From contig CBDBCB010000016.1 of assembly GCA_965202745.1 (NCBI GenBank), positions 1-64,000 of the forward strand: 64,000 nt of DNA. The letters run 5' to 3'. Position 1 is the first letter of the stretch, and each line of letters starts with the position of its first letter. The position numbers and the translations under genes were made by a program. The DNA is from JACKII01 sp965202745 (GTDB lineage: Bacteria; Pseudomonadota; Alphaproteobacteria; Bin95). This document shows, one piece after another, positions 10,446-19,255 of the stretch. The notes below the pieces were generated by a model. That model was not told where the DNA came from, did not search any database, and saw nothing but the letters and a program-made list of their open reading frames with translations.

Positions 10446-11137
10446 CTCACCTCCGCGCCTACCGAAACCCGGTCGAATGCTGGTAGCGTGGTAATTTCCT
10501 CGTGCGGGATCGTGATCCGGACCTGCTTGCCCCTGACCTTTGCGATGCCGCTCGTGGTGAAACGGATCCGGCCCGTGTCCGCGTCCAGACTGAAGTCGTC
10601 GGCCTCAACGGTTGGCGAGAACGGCTTGAATAGGGTTTCGCCACTCAGCCCGCGGCACGCGAAGCCACCGGAGCGCACAGGCGTTGTGCCTAAATCGAAA
10701 CTCGGGCGCCCCGCCGGCGTCGCGCCCAGCACGCCGGCACCCAACTAGAAATAGGTGCGGTCACTGACGTGCTCCGGCACGCGCATGACGGTGATCAGAT
10801 CATCGGTACTGGACTCGGCCGCCTCCCTTTTAGGCCGGTCGGCCATCATGAAGAGCGCGAAATTGTCCAGCGTCGCGTCCTGCACCGTGATCGACATGCT
10901 CCGGTCAACCTGCCGCACCCGATCGACCAGTTTGCTGGCGACCGCGCCGTCGCCCGAATACACCGTGGTGCGCTCCACCGTCGCGGAGACCGACGCGGCG
11001 ACCGTGTCGCCCACGTACATCTCCGCACCCCTCGTGTCGCCATTGTCGGTATAGCGATCGATAAACAGGGTGCCCGCGCCTCCTCGGGCGCCGTGAGTCG
11101 CCGTATCGGCCGGCAGGGCGGCGGGCTCCGCGATCAT
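10440..11137 (-). pseudogene. major tail protein, second tandem copy, amber and truncated
   Basis: Starts at an ATGA overlap with the first copy. From LFIDRYTDNGDTRGAEMYVG onward it is almost identical to the first copy, up to a TAG at 10745-10747 where the first copy reads Gln (YFQLGAG). The same frame continues (LGAGVLGATPAGRPSFDLGT...FDRVSVGAEVSQIR) and then stops matching at about 10440, where tape measure sequence begins. So this is a tandem duplication with one nonsense change and a deletion fusion. Confidence 0.75.
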
Positions 11138-12017
11138 TCGGGCACTCCGTCGATATACATCTGCTGCAGACCATTGTCGGGGGTCTCGATGGCCAGTTGC
11201 AGCGGGAACTGCTGCGGCGTGTCGCGGCTTTTCAGCGCGGCCTCGCCGGCCGGGCCCAGCGTGGCCTGCGGGATATAGATGTTGCGCCCCTCCATGCCCG
11301 GATCGGAATCCTCGATGTACCGCAGCGCTACCCGGATCTGGCTCACCTCCGCGCCCACCGAAACCCGGTCGAATGCGGGCAGCCTGGTGATCTTCGCGGC
11401 GGCGATGGTGATCTGGACCTGTTTGCCCCGGACTTTTGCGATGCCGCTCTTGGTGAACCGGATCCGGCCCGTGTCCGCGTCCATACTGAAATCGTCGGTC
11501 TCAATGACCGGCGAGAATGCCCGGAACGCGCCGGTGGTGGCAGTCAGCGCGCGATGCATGAAACTGCCGCTGACCACCGGCGTCGCGGCGAGCAGGAACT
11601 TCGGCCGACCGACACCTTGCCTAGCATGCCGGCACCCAACTGGAAATAGTGTCTGTCACTGACGTGCTCCGGCACGCGGATGACGGTGATCAGATTATTG
11701 GTACTGGACCCGGGCGCCTCCCTTTTGGGCCGGTCGGCCATCATGAAGAGCGCGAAATTATCCAGCGTTGCGTCCTGCACCGTGATCGACATGCTCCGGT
11801 CAATCTGCCGCACCCGATCGACTAGTTTGCTCGCCACCGCGCCGTCGCCCGAGTACACCGTGGTGCGCTCCACGGTGGCGGAGACCGACGCGGCGACCGT
11901 GTCGCCGACATACATCTCCGCACCTCTTGTGTCGCCGTTGTCGGTATAGCGATCGATAAACAGGGCGCCCGCGCCCAGCTGGATGATCGGTTTGTGCTCA
12001 CTGATCAAATTGACCAT
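11134..12017 (-). pseudogene. major tail (tube) protein, first copy, one frameshift
   Basis: Start ATG at 12017 is preceded by GAGGAGA, a good ribosome binding site. The frame MVNLISEHKPIIQLGAGALF...VPEHVSDRHYFQLGAGMLGK shifts near 11600 into SGSFMHRALTATTGAFRAF...YIPQATLGPAGEAALKSRDT and ends at 11134. Without the shift it would be about 294 aa, in the range of siphovirus tail-tube proteins. Gene position (after tail-joining genes, before the tape measure) supports the call. Confidence 0.65.
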
Positions 12018-12377
12018 TGTCTGTCTCCTCGGGGGCACGCGGATGCGCGCCGGCTGATACGGTATTCGTCCTGCCAGAGCGCGCGGGCGCCATCGAGCGT
12101 CGTGAGCCGCCCCCGCCGCAGCGCCAGCGTGTCCCGCTGTCCCGGACTGTCCACAGGACGCCAGCCGTTCAGCGCCGCGCGGGTTCGGGCGACAAGCCGC
12201 GCCATCGGATCGCGCGCCCCTGTGCCGCGCGTGCTGTTGGGCGCGGCGATCAGCGTGGCCGTGATGTGCTGGTATGCGCCTGCCTGCGGAGCCACGCTGT
12301 CCGTGGCCGCCTCGGCCCCGAGCCAGACAAGCACCGCGGGCAGGCGCGGTGGCGTGCGTGCGCCCGACAGAAGCCCG
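12005..12377 (-). pseudogene. tail terminator (gp37-like), 5' end missing
   Basis: The readable frame LPAVLVWLGAEAATDSVAPQ through MARLVARTRAALNGWRP and a C-terminal LRRGRLTTLDGARALWQDEY resembles tail terminator proteins that cap the tube. No start is left; the frame emerges from the end of the gpG-like gene at about 12377, so a deletion joined the two genes. The stop at 12005 overlaps the major tail gene start. Confidence 0.5.
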
Positions 12378-12806
12378 CGTCGATCTCCAGCCAGGGCCGC
12401 GCCAGCAATGTCACGGATCTGGCAACGACGCTTTCGCCGTCTGCACCGGTGAAGTGCAGGGCACCTCCTGCCTGCCTCGGCACGATCGTGCCGCCGAAAT
12501 GATGAATCGCGCCGTAAACGAGATTGGTGCCCACCGCGACCTCCGGGCCGCTGACGGACCGGGAGATGGAGGCCCGCAGGCGTCCGGAATCGGTCAGCGT
12601 CCTGCCGCCGCGCAGGCCGAGCCTGGCGCGCAGGCTTTCGGGCCATGCGGACCCTGACGCATCGCTCGCCGTGTCGAAGCGGCGATCCACCGCCTCCTCG
12701 ATCACCGCGCCGACGGCGTCCATCAGGTCCCCGGGCGAGGCCAGCGCCGCCACGGCCTGCGACAGCGCGGCCTGAAGCCCCGCGGTTTCGTATTCAAGAG
12801 TGATCC
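12378..12806 (-). pseudogene. phage virion morphogenesis protein, gpG-like, truncated both ends
   Basis: Frame ITLEYETAGLQAALSQAVAA, then VEDRRF-type helix, LRASISRSVSGPEVAVGTNL, HHFGGTIVPRQAGGALHFTG and ARPWLEIDA match gpG/tail-completion proteins of Mu-like phages. The N-terminal Met is missing because the frame is fused to the end of the DUF1320 gene, and the C-terminus is replaced by the tail terminator frame. Both junctions look like small deletions. Confidence 0.55.
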
Positions 12807-13068
12807 GCGCGCCGTCACGGTCTCGGGGGCCACATCATCGTAGAGTCGCGCGCGCGATATCCGACGCGATGGCGGTCAGCAGCGGCCAGGGTCCGGCTGG
12901 CAGGGGCAGATCCCAGGCGGCGGCCAGAACCGCGTCGATCTCCGCCGCCGCATCCGCCAGCGCCGTGGTGACGCGCGCAAACGTGCCGTCCCCCGCGCCG
13001 GGATCGAGACTCTCGATCTCGGCCAGCCCGAACCGGTCAACCAGATCCTGGCGGCTGGCGTAGATCAC
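12807..13068 (-). pseudogene. DUF1320 (Mu gp36-like) head-tail protein, 3' truncated
   Basis: A GTG start at 13068 follows GGAGGGCATC. The product VIYASRQDLVDRFGLAEIES and LADAAAEIDAVLAAAWDLPL is the DUF1320 pattern of Mu gp36. The frame stops after SDIARATLR, while the expected YDDVAPETV continues one frame over and then runs into the gpG-like frame. So it has one shift plus loss of the last part. Gene order after the capsid fits head-tail joining. Confidence 0.6.
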
Positions 13069-13078
13069 GATGCCCTCC

Positions 13079-14019
13079 TCAGGCCACTGCGTTGCGGAAA
13101 AGATATCCCGCGCGATTGGCAATGATCCGTTCGTCGCAGGTATCGACCACACGGATCTCGTGCGCGCCCCGCGCGCCCGTCTTCACGTTGAACCCGGTCA
13201 TGGCCTCGCGGCCCCGGTACTCGGCGGTGATGCCCAGTGTCGGCGGGCCCATCGCATCGGCGTTGGGGTCGGCGCGATACAGGAGCGCGTGTTTCTCCCA
13301 CACGCGACTCAGCGTCGCGTCCTGACCGCGCCTGGCGCTGTTCATCCATGCCTGGCCGACGACGATCTCGACCTCCAGCAAATCCCCCACCATCCGGCGC
13401 GAGGCAATCCCCACGTCGCCCTCGTTGCGGTTGACGCTCTTCAGGATCGCCTTGTGCGTGCGCAACGGCTTCCACACCTCCGAGCCCATCACCATATGGG
13501 TGGGCATGACGATCATTTTCTCGATCGCGTCGACAATGTCCTCGACCGGATCGGAGGACGCGTGATCGGCGCTCCACTGGTCATTGCCCGAAAGCGTCAT
13601 TTTGTTGGCGGAACCGTATGCCGAGTCGGCCAGGACGATATCGGCAACCCTTTTCTCGCGATCGATCATCAGCAGGTCGGTCAGCATCATCACGGATCGG
13701 TCGATCGGGTCGGCCGCCTGCATCGGCGCGTTGCGCACATCGTCGTCGGGGATCGCGTCCTCAAGCCCGTAATCCTCGCAGGCAGCGGATTTTCCGACGC
13801 CGTGAAATGCACCATCGTCGGCCGCGACCGGCGGCCCACGCGGGTCTCCGGAACCGTGAAACTCTCGGATATCGGGTACTCGCAGTAGCGATACTCCTTG
13901 CGCATCACCGGGACCCGGGGCAGGACCATATCGGCCACATACATGTCGTTGGAATAGCCCACCGCGATTGCGGTGCGCTCGAAGTCGACCGGGTAGGTGC
14001 TGATGATATTGTCAGGCAT
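13079..14019 (-). pseudogene. major capsid protein (Mu-like), one frameshift
   Basis: N-terminus MPDNIISTYPVDFERTAIAV through MVHFTASE, then a one-base loss at a four-base T run (13790-13793, minus-strand A run) moves the rest, KSAACEDYGLEDAIPDDDVR...AGYLFRNAVA, to another frame. With one extra A the gene would give 313 aa and read smoothly. Position after the decoration gene and before DUF1320 fits the capsid. Family: phage major capsid of Mu-like siphoviruses. Confidence 0.75.
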
Positions 14020-14031
14020 GGATCACGCTCC

Positions 14032-14409
14032 TCAGATGCGCTGCGGTGCGATCAGCACCGGAATGATGTCGCCCGCCGCCGTGGCTGCTGCCAGCGCGAT
14101 GCCGACCACGAAATCATTGCCCGTCGTGGTCGCAATCGCCCGGCCCGAGGCATCGGCCTCGACAGACGAGCCCCGCGTGATCGCCGCGCCGGCCTCGCAA
14201 TCGGCAATGCCCAGCAAATGCACATCGACCGTCTCGCCGGTTTTGGCACCCAACTCGGCGCAAATTCCGATCGGGCGCTCGGCGATGGTGGTGTCGGAGG
14301 ACGCATCCGCCCGCACCACCGAATTGTCCTTGGTGCCGACCTGCACGATCCGGCGCCGGGCAATGTTGCCGCCGGCCTCGAAGGCCTTCGTCAGTACCGG
14401 AGAATGCAT
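14032..14409 (-). CDS. capsid decoration protein (DUF2190)
   Basis: 125 aa, intact. MHSPVLTKAFEAGGNIARRR, DTTIAERPIGICAELGAKTG and AGAAITRGSSVEADASGRAI match the small beta-rich DUF2190/cement proteins. Its ATG overlaps the stop of the protease/scaffold gene (TGATG), the usual scaffold-decoration-capsid order. Confidence 0.75.
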   Translation of the reverse strand: MHSPVLTKAFEAGGNIARRRIVQVGTKDNSVVRADASSDTTIAERPIGICAELGAKTGETVDVHLLGIADCEAGAAITRGSSVEADASGRAIATTTGNDFVVGIALAAATAAGDIIPVLIAPQRI

Positions 14410-15688
14410 CAGCGTGCTCCCTGCGTGATCTGGCGCACCGCCCGGTCGATGGTCAGCGTATCGGTGGGATCGGCGGCCATCAGGGCCTGCGCGGCCAGCG
14501 TCACGCTCTGCACGCTGTGGCCGTTGCGCATCACGACCGCGTCACCGGCGGGAGCGCTTTCGGGGGCGCTGATCTCGGACCGGTCCGGCCCGCGCGCGGG
14601 AAGGCCGGCGAGAAAACTCTCCAGCAGCTCCGCCACGTTCGTCTGACGCGGCAGTCCCGTCTCCGCACCCGCCAGCGTGATCTGCTGGCCCTCGTCGAGG
14701 GCTGCCAGCAATGCGGTCAGATCGCCCGCCTCGGCCGGCAGAACACGGCCCGCCGTTACATGCGCCTGGATGCTGTCGCGTGCACCCGACAGCCGTCGGG
14801 CAGCGGCAAAGGCCGGGCGCTCCGCATCGAGCGCCCGGCGGTCCGCGTCAAGCTGTGTCTGCCCTGCGGCAAGCTGCGCGGCATCCGCTGCGGCGGGCGC
14901 GGGTGGCGGTGAGGCGGTTTGTGTGCCGGGCATATCGGTCTCCTGTCGTGCCAATGTCGGTAAGGGGTCGTTCGGGTGCGCCGGTCCGGGCTGGCGGGGC
15001 GCGCAGAGCGCTGTCACAGCGCCCGAAAGCCTCGCCGGATCCTCCATGTCGACCTCACCCAGGGCGGTCAGATCAGCGAAATTCCAGTCGGGCAGAACGC
15101 GGTCCGCGGTCTCAATGCCGGAACGCTCGATCACCCACTCACGCAGGCCGCGCAGAATTCGCTCCACGGCACGCCAGCCGGTGCGCTCCTCCATGCCGCC
15201 CGGGGGGCCGCCAGATCAATGACAAGCGCGCCCTCGGGGGCCAGACGCGCACGGGAAAACTGCGACGGGACCAGCCCGTCCACCGCAAGCGCCGCGGCAC
15301 CGAGAAACGCCACATGCCAGAGTGTCCAGCCCCGGCCCTCCGTAGGTCGCGAGATCGACACCGAGCGTGGCGCATACCGCCCGGCCTCACAGGCCGCACG
15401 GAAACCCTCATCCAGACGCCCGAGCCTCGCCTGCAGCCGGTCGCCCGCCACCCGCAGCGTTTCCACCCAGCCCCAGGCGGGTGCATCGTCACTCTCGGGA
15501 TGCCCGATCGTGATCGGGGCCGGATCGGAGGTGGTGTAATCGTTGGCAATCGCCGCCAGATCAGCCGCCGAGAAGGAAACATCCTCCCCGGAACTGTCGG
15601 TAAACGCGCCCACGCGCAGCACGTCAATCCAGCCGTCAAGGGCCGAGAAGCTCCGCGCGGGCGCGGCAGGTGCGGATATGGTGGTCAT
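14409..15688 (-). pseudogene. head maturation protease/scaffold (Mu I-like), one frameshift
   Basis: Start MTTISAPAAPARSFSALDGW at 15688. The protease-like N-terminal part includes FSAADLAAIANDYTTSDPAP, ITIGHPESDDAPAWGWVETL and LDEGFRAACEAGRYAPRSVS. A one-base loss in the G6 run at 15202-15207 shifts the frame to MEERTGWRAVERILRGLREW and the scaffold part, rich in Ala and Gln, ending LTIDRAVRQITQGAR. Repaired length is 426 aa, as in the family. There is no ribosome binding site before 15688; the predicted start site falls at about 15689, so a leaderless message is possible. Confidence 0.7.
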
Positions 15689-15695
15689 GCGCGCC

Positions 15696-15701
15696 ACACT
15701 A
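15696..15701 (-). promoter_or_regulatory. possible late promoter -10, leftward structural operon
   Basis: TAGTGT on the minus strand keeps only the three strongest -10 positions (T1, A2, T6). It lies 31.5 bp from the centre of the 15723-15742 palindrome, the same spacing as on the other two promoters. Weak on its own; the spacing is the argument. Confidence 0.35.
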
Positions 15702-15722
15702 GAGGCGTTCCGAACCCTCCGA

Positions 15723-15742
15723 CAGCGGACCATGGTCCGCTG
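15723..15742. promoter_or_regulatory. 20-bp perfect palindrome, proposed late activator site (shared)
   Basis: CAGCGGACCATGGTCCGCTG is perfectly symmetric and lies between the divergent structural (leftward) and lysis (rightward) operons. The 14-bp core recurs at 17658-17671 and 31406-31419. Its centre is 31.5 bp from possible -10 boxes on both sides, i.e. about -43.5 from each start site. In Mu, the Mor and C activators bind dyads just upstream of -35 near this position; a Mor-like gene lies at 30530. Confidence 0.65.
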
Positions 15743-15763
15743 ACCGACAGGCCGACAGGCGGC

Positions 15764-15769
15764 TATGAT
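15764..15769 (+). promoter_or_regulatory. possible late promoter -10, lysis operon
   Basis: TATGAT matches TATAAT at five of six positions and lies 31.5 bp from the palindrome centre. The predicted start site (about 15776) lies upstream of the GGAG and the GTG start of the endolysin at 15801. Confidence 0.5.
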
Positions 15770-15800
15770 GGCCCGGAAGATCACCGCGGAGACCGTAACC

Positions 15801-16436
15801 GTGAGCCGTCAGACACAGACCCCCGGCACCGCGCTGCACGCCGCCGCCACCCGCCATCTGGGAACAAGGGAATGGCCGGGCGCGCGGCACAATCCCGTTG
15901 TGCTGAAATATTTCCGCGACGCCGGCGTGCCCATGGCCGATGACGAAACACCATGGTGCGCCGCATTCGTCGGCGCGGTGCTCGCCGAATGCGGCCTTGC
16001 CGGAACCGGCTCTCTCACCGCCCGCAGCTACCTCAAATGGGGCGTGCCCGTCAATATCGCCGTGCTCTGGCGCGGCGCGCGCGACGGGTGGCAGGGCCAT
16101 GTCGCCTTCCTTGATGGCTGGGACACCGGAAAGCCACGCCTGCTCGGCGGAAACCAGGGCAACCGGGTGTCGCTGCGAATCTACCCGCGGGACCGCCTGC
16201 TGGATATTCGCCGCGCACCCCGCACAGCCCGGCCCCGCGCATCCGTGACGCAATCCACCACAATCCAGGCCTCGGTGAGCCAGGCCGCCGCCGCCGCGGG
16301 TACCGGCGCCACCGCGCGGGCCGCGCTCGACGGTACCGCACAGATCGTCGCGCTCGCATGCGCCGGCATCATCGGCATCGCCGCCCTCTGGATCATGCGT
16401 GAGCGCCTGCGAAAATGGACCGCCGGAGATTGCTGA
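15801..16436 (+). CDS. endolysin-like peptidase with C-terminal membrane segment (TIGR02594 family)
   Basis: About 211 aa from a GTG at 15801, chosen because GGAG (15788-15791) sits 9 nt upstream and because upstream ATGs overlap the proposed promoter. Family marks: REWPGARHNPVVLKYFRDAG, catalytic-type Cys in DDETPWCAAFVGAVL, SLTARSYLKWG, WQGHVAFLDGW with the His, and LLGGNQGN. The stretch between LKWG and the His block is shorter than in relatives. A C-terminal hydrophobic helix (IVALACAGIIGIAALWIM) could anchor it to the membrane. First gene of the rightward lysis operon. Confidence 0.7.
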   Translation: MSRQTQTPGTALHAAATRHLGTREWPGARHNPVVLKYFRDAGVPMADDETPWCAAFVGAVLAECGLAGTGSLTARSYLKWGVPVNIAVLWRGARDGWQGHVAFLDGWDTGKPRLLGGNQGNRVSLRIYPRDRLLDIRRAPRTARPRASVTQSTTIQASVSQAAAAAGTGATARAALDGTAQIVALACAGIIGIAALWIMRERLRKWTAGDC

Positions 16437-16702
16437 TGTGGCTCGCCGTCATCACAACATGGCGCTGGCTCGTCACCTCCCGCGCGGGCAGGGCCGCGGC
16501 AGCCGTCGCAGGCATTCTGCTGACACTTCTCGTCGCACGCCGTGCCGGCTATCGCGCGGCTCGGCGGGACCGCGCGCTCGAGGACGCCGGGGCCGCGATC
16601 GATATCCGCCGCCGCGCCGACCAGGCCTTCCGACGCGCAGAGGGCGATACACGGCCCGTCGACGAAAGGCTCGCGGAGCATGGGAGGCTCAGGGATGACT
16701 GA
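16436..16702 (+). CDS. inner-membrane spanin-like (Rz-like) protein
   Basis: 88 aa from an ATG overlapping the endolysin stop (TGATG), with GGAG 6 nt upstream. It has an N-terminal membrane helix (AAAVAGILLTLLVARRAG), then a charged Arg/Asp/Glu-rich periplasmic part (ALEDAGAAIDIRRRADQAFR). Overlap with a lipoprotein ORF in a different frame is the typical Rz/Rz1 arrangement. Spanins fuse inner and outer membranes in lysis. Confidence 0.65.
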   Translation: MWLAVITTWRWLVTSRAGRAAAAVAGILLTLLVARRAGYRAARRDRALEDAGAAIDIRRRADQAFRRAEGDTRPVDERLAEHGRLRDD

Positions 16703-16943
16703 ACGCCCGGGGATGATCAAACGCGCGGCGGTGGCTGGACGCGCGGCGGTGATCCTGCCGATTGTCCTGCTCATGCTCGCTGGCTGCGCCACCCGGCGGC
16801 CCGCCCCGCCCGCCGCCGTCTGTGACGCGATCCGCCCGGCACTGCCGACATGGTCGGGAACGGATACCGAACGGAGCAGGCGCGAGGCAGCACGGTTTCT
16901 GGACGTATGGAACGAAGTGTGCGGCAAGCCGGACAGGCGTTGA
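16695..16943 (+). CDS. outer-membrane spanin-like lipoprotein (Rz1-like)
   Basis: 82 aa, starting inside the end of the inner spanin gene in another frame. A signal peptide with lipobox LAGC (VILPIVLLMLAGC) would give a lipid-modified Cys, followed by a Pro-rich stretch RRPAPPAAVC and WNEVCGKPD. Lipobox, size and overlap support an o-spanin partner. Confidence 0.7.
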   Translation: MTERPGMIKRAAVAGRAAVILPIVLLMLAGCATRRPAPPAAVCDAIRPALPTWSGTDTERSRREAARFLDVWNEVCGKPDRR

Positions 16944-16955
16944 TCCGAAAGCAGG

Positions 16956-17636
16956 TCAGCGCCTGCTCGCCCGCCATCCCGCTGCACTGGCCGCGTCCTC
17001 CGTGCAGAACCAGCGTTCTCCCGCTGCCTCATTGATCCTGGTTCGCGCGTAGTACGCCCCGCCGGGCACATGATAGATGCGCTTGCCCCTGCTATTGATA
17101 TTTCCCTTGATTCGGCAATCCGGGCTGCTCGAAACGGAACGATCCGCCGCAGGCAGGCGCGTTCCCCTGCGCCAGTCCCAAGGCGGCACGAATGGACCCT
17201 GCCAGAGACCGGACCCCGCTGCCCGGGCCGCGTCTTCCGCCGTGACGTAGTCCATCGAGTAGCGGCGATAGGCCAGTGCGTGACCGGCCGCGACCATCCA
17301 GCGGTTGATGTCCGTGCCGTCTCCCTGATGGCAGACCGCCACGAGGCGGCCATACCGGTCCGTGTCCCGCGCGGTGCAGGTGACGGTTCTGCGGCCAAGA
17401 CGGTCCGACAGCGCCAGGGCCGCGCGTTGTCCGCAGCGCCACGGCGTGCCATCGGCGGTGCGGCAGGACTGGCCGCTCTCCGGTGCATCGATCCCGTGAA
17501 GCCGGATACGCTGCCCGCGTATCTTCAGCGTGTCGCCATCCACAACGGTTGCAACGCCGACCAGAGGCCCGGCCCCGGCCGGAACAACAATGGCCCAGGC
17601 GAACAGCAGCATCCCGATCCCGAAAAACAGATTCAT
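16956..17636 (-). CDS. thermonuclease (SNase-like) family protein, exported
   Basis: 226 aa, intact. N-terminal signal-like helix (MNLFFGIGMLLFAWAIVVPAG), then the staphylococcal nuclease fold: VVDGDTLKIRGQRIRLHGID with APESGQSC, the RDTDRYGRLVAVC block and LAYRRYSMDYVTAEDAARAA. The C-terminus has a Cys/Trp-rich extension (YHVPGGAYYARTRINEAAGE, then WFCTEDAASAAGW). Probably secreted, degrading nucleic acid. Converges with the lysis operon. Copy 2 of the palindrome lies 21 bp upstream of its start. Likely a moron gene. Confidence 0.8.
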   Translation of the reverse strand: MNLFFGIGMLLFAWAIVVPAGAGPLVGVATVVDGDTLKIRGQRIRLHGIDAPESGQSCRTADGTPWRCGQRAALALSDRLGRRTVTCTARDTDRYGRLVAVCHQGDGTDINRWMVAAGHALAYRRYSMDYVTAEDAARAAGSGLWQGPFVPPWDWRRGTRLPAADRSVSSSPDCRIKGNINSRGKRIYHVPGGAYYARTRINEAAGERWFCTEDAASAAGWRASRR

Positions 17637-17656
17637 CGCCCCGAACCTCCCATCCC

Positions 17657-17672
17657 GCGGACCATGGTCCGC
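17657..17672. promoter_or_regulatory. palindrome copy 2 (GCGGACCATGGTCCGC)
   Basis: Perfect 16-bp palindrome with the same core as the copies at 15723 and 31406. It lies between the end of the Ner-like gene and the thermonuclease start. No good -10 is found at the 31.5-bp distance on either side, so its role here is unclear. Confidence 0.5.
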
Positions 17673-17976
17673 TTATCGCCCCCGAACCGGCATGGTAGCC
17701 ACCAGACACCTGAAAGCCCGCGCCCGGTCCTTCCGATGGCCTGGACGGGGGCCGGGGTGAGAGAGCACCCCGAACTGCGGCTCGACGCCCAGGTGGTCAG
17801 CCACCAGCCACTCGATCGCGGGCCACGGACGGCGCAGCACCTGGCGGACTGCGCTGATCCCGTAGCCATGCTGGCGCGAGAGCTCGGCCATCGACGATCC
17901 CTTCATGCGGATCGCGGCCTTGATCTCTTCGGGGTGCCACCCGCGCGCCTTGCGGGCAATCCGTGCAGGTTGCGAC
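17673..17976 (-). CDS. ner: Ner-like DNA-binding regulator
   Basis: About 100 aa with the Ner/SfsB pattern: WHPEEIKAAIRMKGSSMAEL, SRQHGYGISAVRQVLRRPWP (helix-turn-helix) and AIEWLVADHLGVEP. Start at 17976 (MSQPARIARKARG) has GAGG about 11 nt upstream; an ATG at 17997 is an alternative. The C-terminus after GVEPQ does not match relatives, so a shift near 17760 is possible. In Mu, Ner dampens early transcription. Here it is divergent from the S24 repressor at 18167, across repeated operator-like sites. Confidence 0.65.
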
Positions 17977-18106
17977 ATGAACCTGTGTTCCTCTTCCATC
18001 TTGCCCCTTCGGACGGCCATCCGGGCGGGCAGAACTCGCGGTGTAAAAAATGACCTTACGGACATACATTGAAGGAAATATCGTCCGTCTGCAAACGAAA
18101 AATGCC

Positions 18107-18220
18107 GGTCACTGTTAGAGCGCGCCTATCCAGGCGATTTATCGTCTGTTTTCGATTTGAATTCAGATGGTTAGAGAAACAGTGACCGAAAAATTGAACA
18201 GTGACGAGCCGGTCACTGTT
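18107..18220. promoter_or_regulatory. operator-like repeats GGTCACTGTT / AACAGTGACC
   Basis: Four copies of one half-site: GGTCACTGTT at 18107-18116, AACAGTGACC at 18178-18187, and a facing pair AACAGTGAC (18197-18205) and GTCACTGTT (18212-18220). The region separates the divergent Ner-like and repressor genes; the last sites lie inside the first codons of the repressor. Good candidates for autoregulatory binding. Confidence 0.65.
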
Positions 18221-18924
18221 GAGCAGGGAAAGGGTGACCAGGATTTTCCCGCGCGCTTATCGTCCGCCCTGGGCAACAGGAGCGGCACTTGGCTGTCGAA
18301 GCAGCTTGGCACATCCGCCTCGACGGTGAACGGCTGGTTGCGTGGCAGCAATGAGCCCGGCCTGACAAACCTCGTGAGCGCGGCGGATGTCCTTGGCGTC
18401 TCCGTGCAGTGGTTGGCCACCGGGCAGGGCTCACCCTCTGGCGCACCACAGCCTATCGCGCCGCCCCTGATCTCGCGCCCGACTTCGACCAGGACTTCGC
18501 TCTGCTACCGCGATACGAGGTCAACCTGTCGGCTGGTCCTGGTCTTGTGCCCGCGCATGAGGATGTTGAGGAAAGGCTCGCCTTTTCAAAGGCATGGTTG
18601 CGCCGCAACCTGATCAACGCCGACCAGTCGGGCCTTGTCCGGGTGCGCGGCGACAGCATGGCCCCCACCGTCCCGGACGGCGCGTTGGCCCTCGTCAACA
18701 CCGCCGAGGCCCGCGTCGATCGCGAGGGGATCTATGCCTTCAGCCGCGAGGGCGAGGCTTATATCAAGCGCCTAGTGCCCCTGGCACCCGGCCCAGTCGG
18801 CACGCCCACCTCGATCGTCATCATCTCCGATGGCGGCAGCTTCCCGCCCGAGTTCGTCACCGGCCCACAGCTCAACGAGCTGCGCATCGTCGGCCGTGTG
18901 CGGTGTATACTGGTGAACATGTGA
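18167..18924 (+). pseudogene. phage repressor (HTH + S24/LexA-like), one frameshift
   Basis: N-terminal helix-turn-helix: WLSKQLGTSASTVNGWLRGS (about 45-64) in one frame; a shift in a C run near 18465 moves the S24 domain to another: ALLPRYEVNLSAGPG, SAFSKAWL-type linker, VRVRGDSMAPTVPDGALALV (Ser nucleophile) and AYIKRLVPL (Lys). It would be a CI-type repressor cleaved upon DNA damage. It faces the Ner-like gene. The exact start is uncertain because operator sites run into the first codons. Confidence 0.7.
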
Positions 18925-19255
18925 CCGCGCCTCGACCCCGGTTTAAACGCTGTTTCAAACGCCCTTGAACGCCCGCCCCATTGCGCAATCCATGTGTCTC
19001 AAATCCCCCGACCCGCCTCGATTGTGCAAACCGCCCCGCGCCGCGCGCCCATCAGGACAGACCGTTTAAACCCTTGATAACCGTGATCTATCCCGCCCCG
19101 TCCCGATACATCCAAGATGATCCCGGTCTGATCAATCCTTCTGTCTGATTACACCCCGAACCGGGAGACGAAACCTCCCACGACCGGACCCGGCCAGTCC
19201 CGGCCGTCCCGCCACCGCGCACGCGGCGGGGCCGTGATCGTGGGAATCCTCCCCC
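18925..19255. other. 331-bp non-coding stretch
   Basis: No gene seen. It holds two GTTTAAAC octamers (about 18939-18946 and 19067-19074) and a short hairpin GGGAG-ACGAAAC-CTCCC (19160-19176). Possibly a regulatory region before the methylase. Confidence 0.4.

Noticed and set aside
11077..11577. Two overlapping tail ORFs as independent genes (tail gpV-like pair)
   Set aside because: The two readings form one protein after a single shift, as the second copy shows in one frame.
15724..15741. Palindrome as a Rho-independent terminator
   Set aside because: No loop and no T-tract; located between divergent operons; recurs at fixed spacing to -10 boxes, so protein binding fits better.
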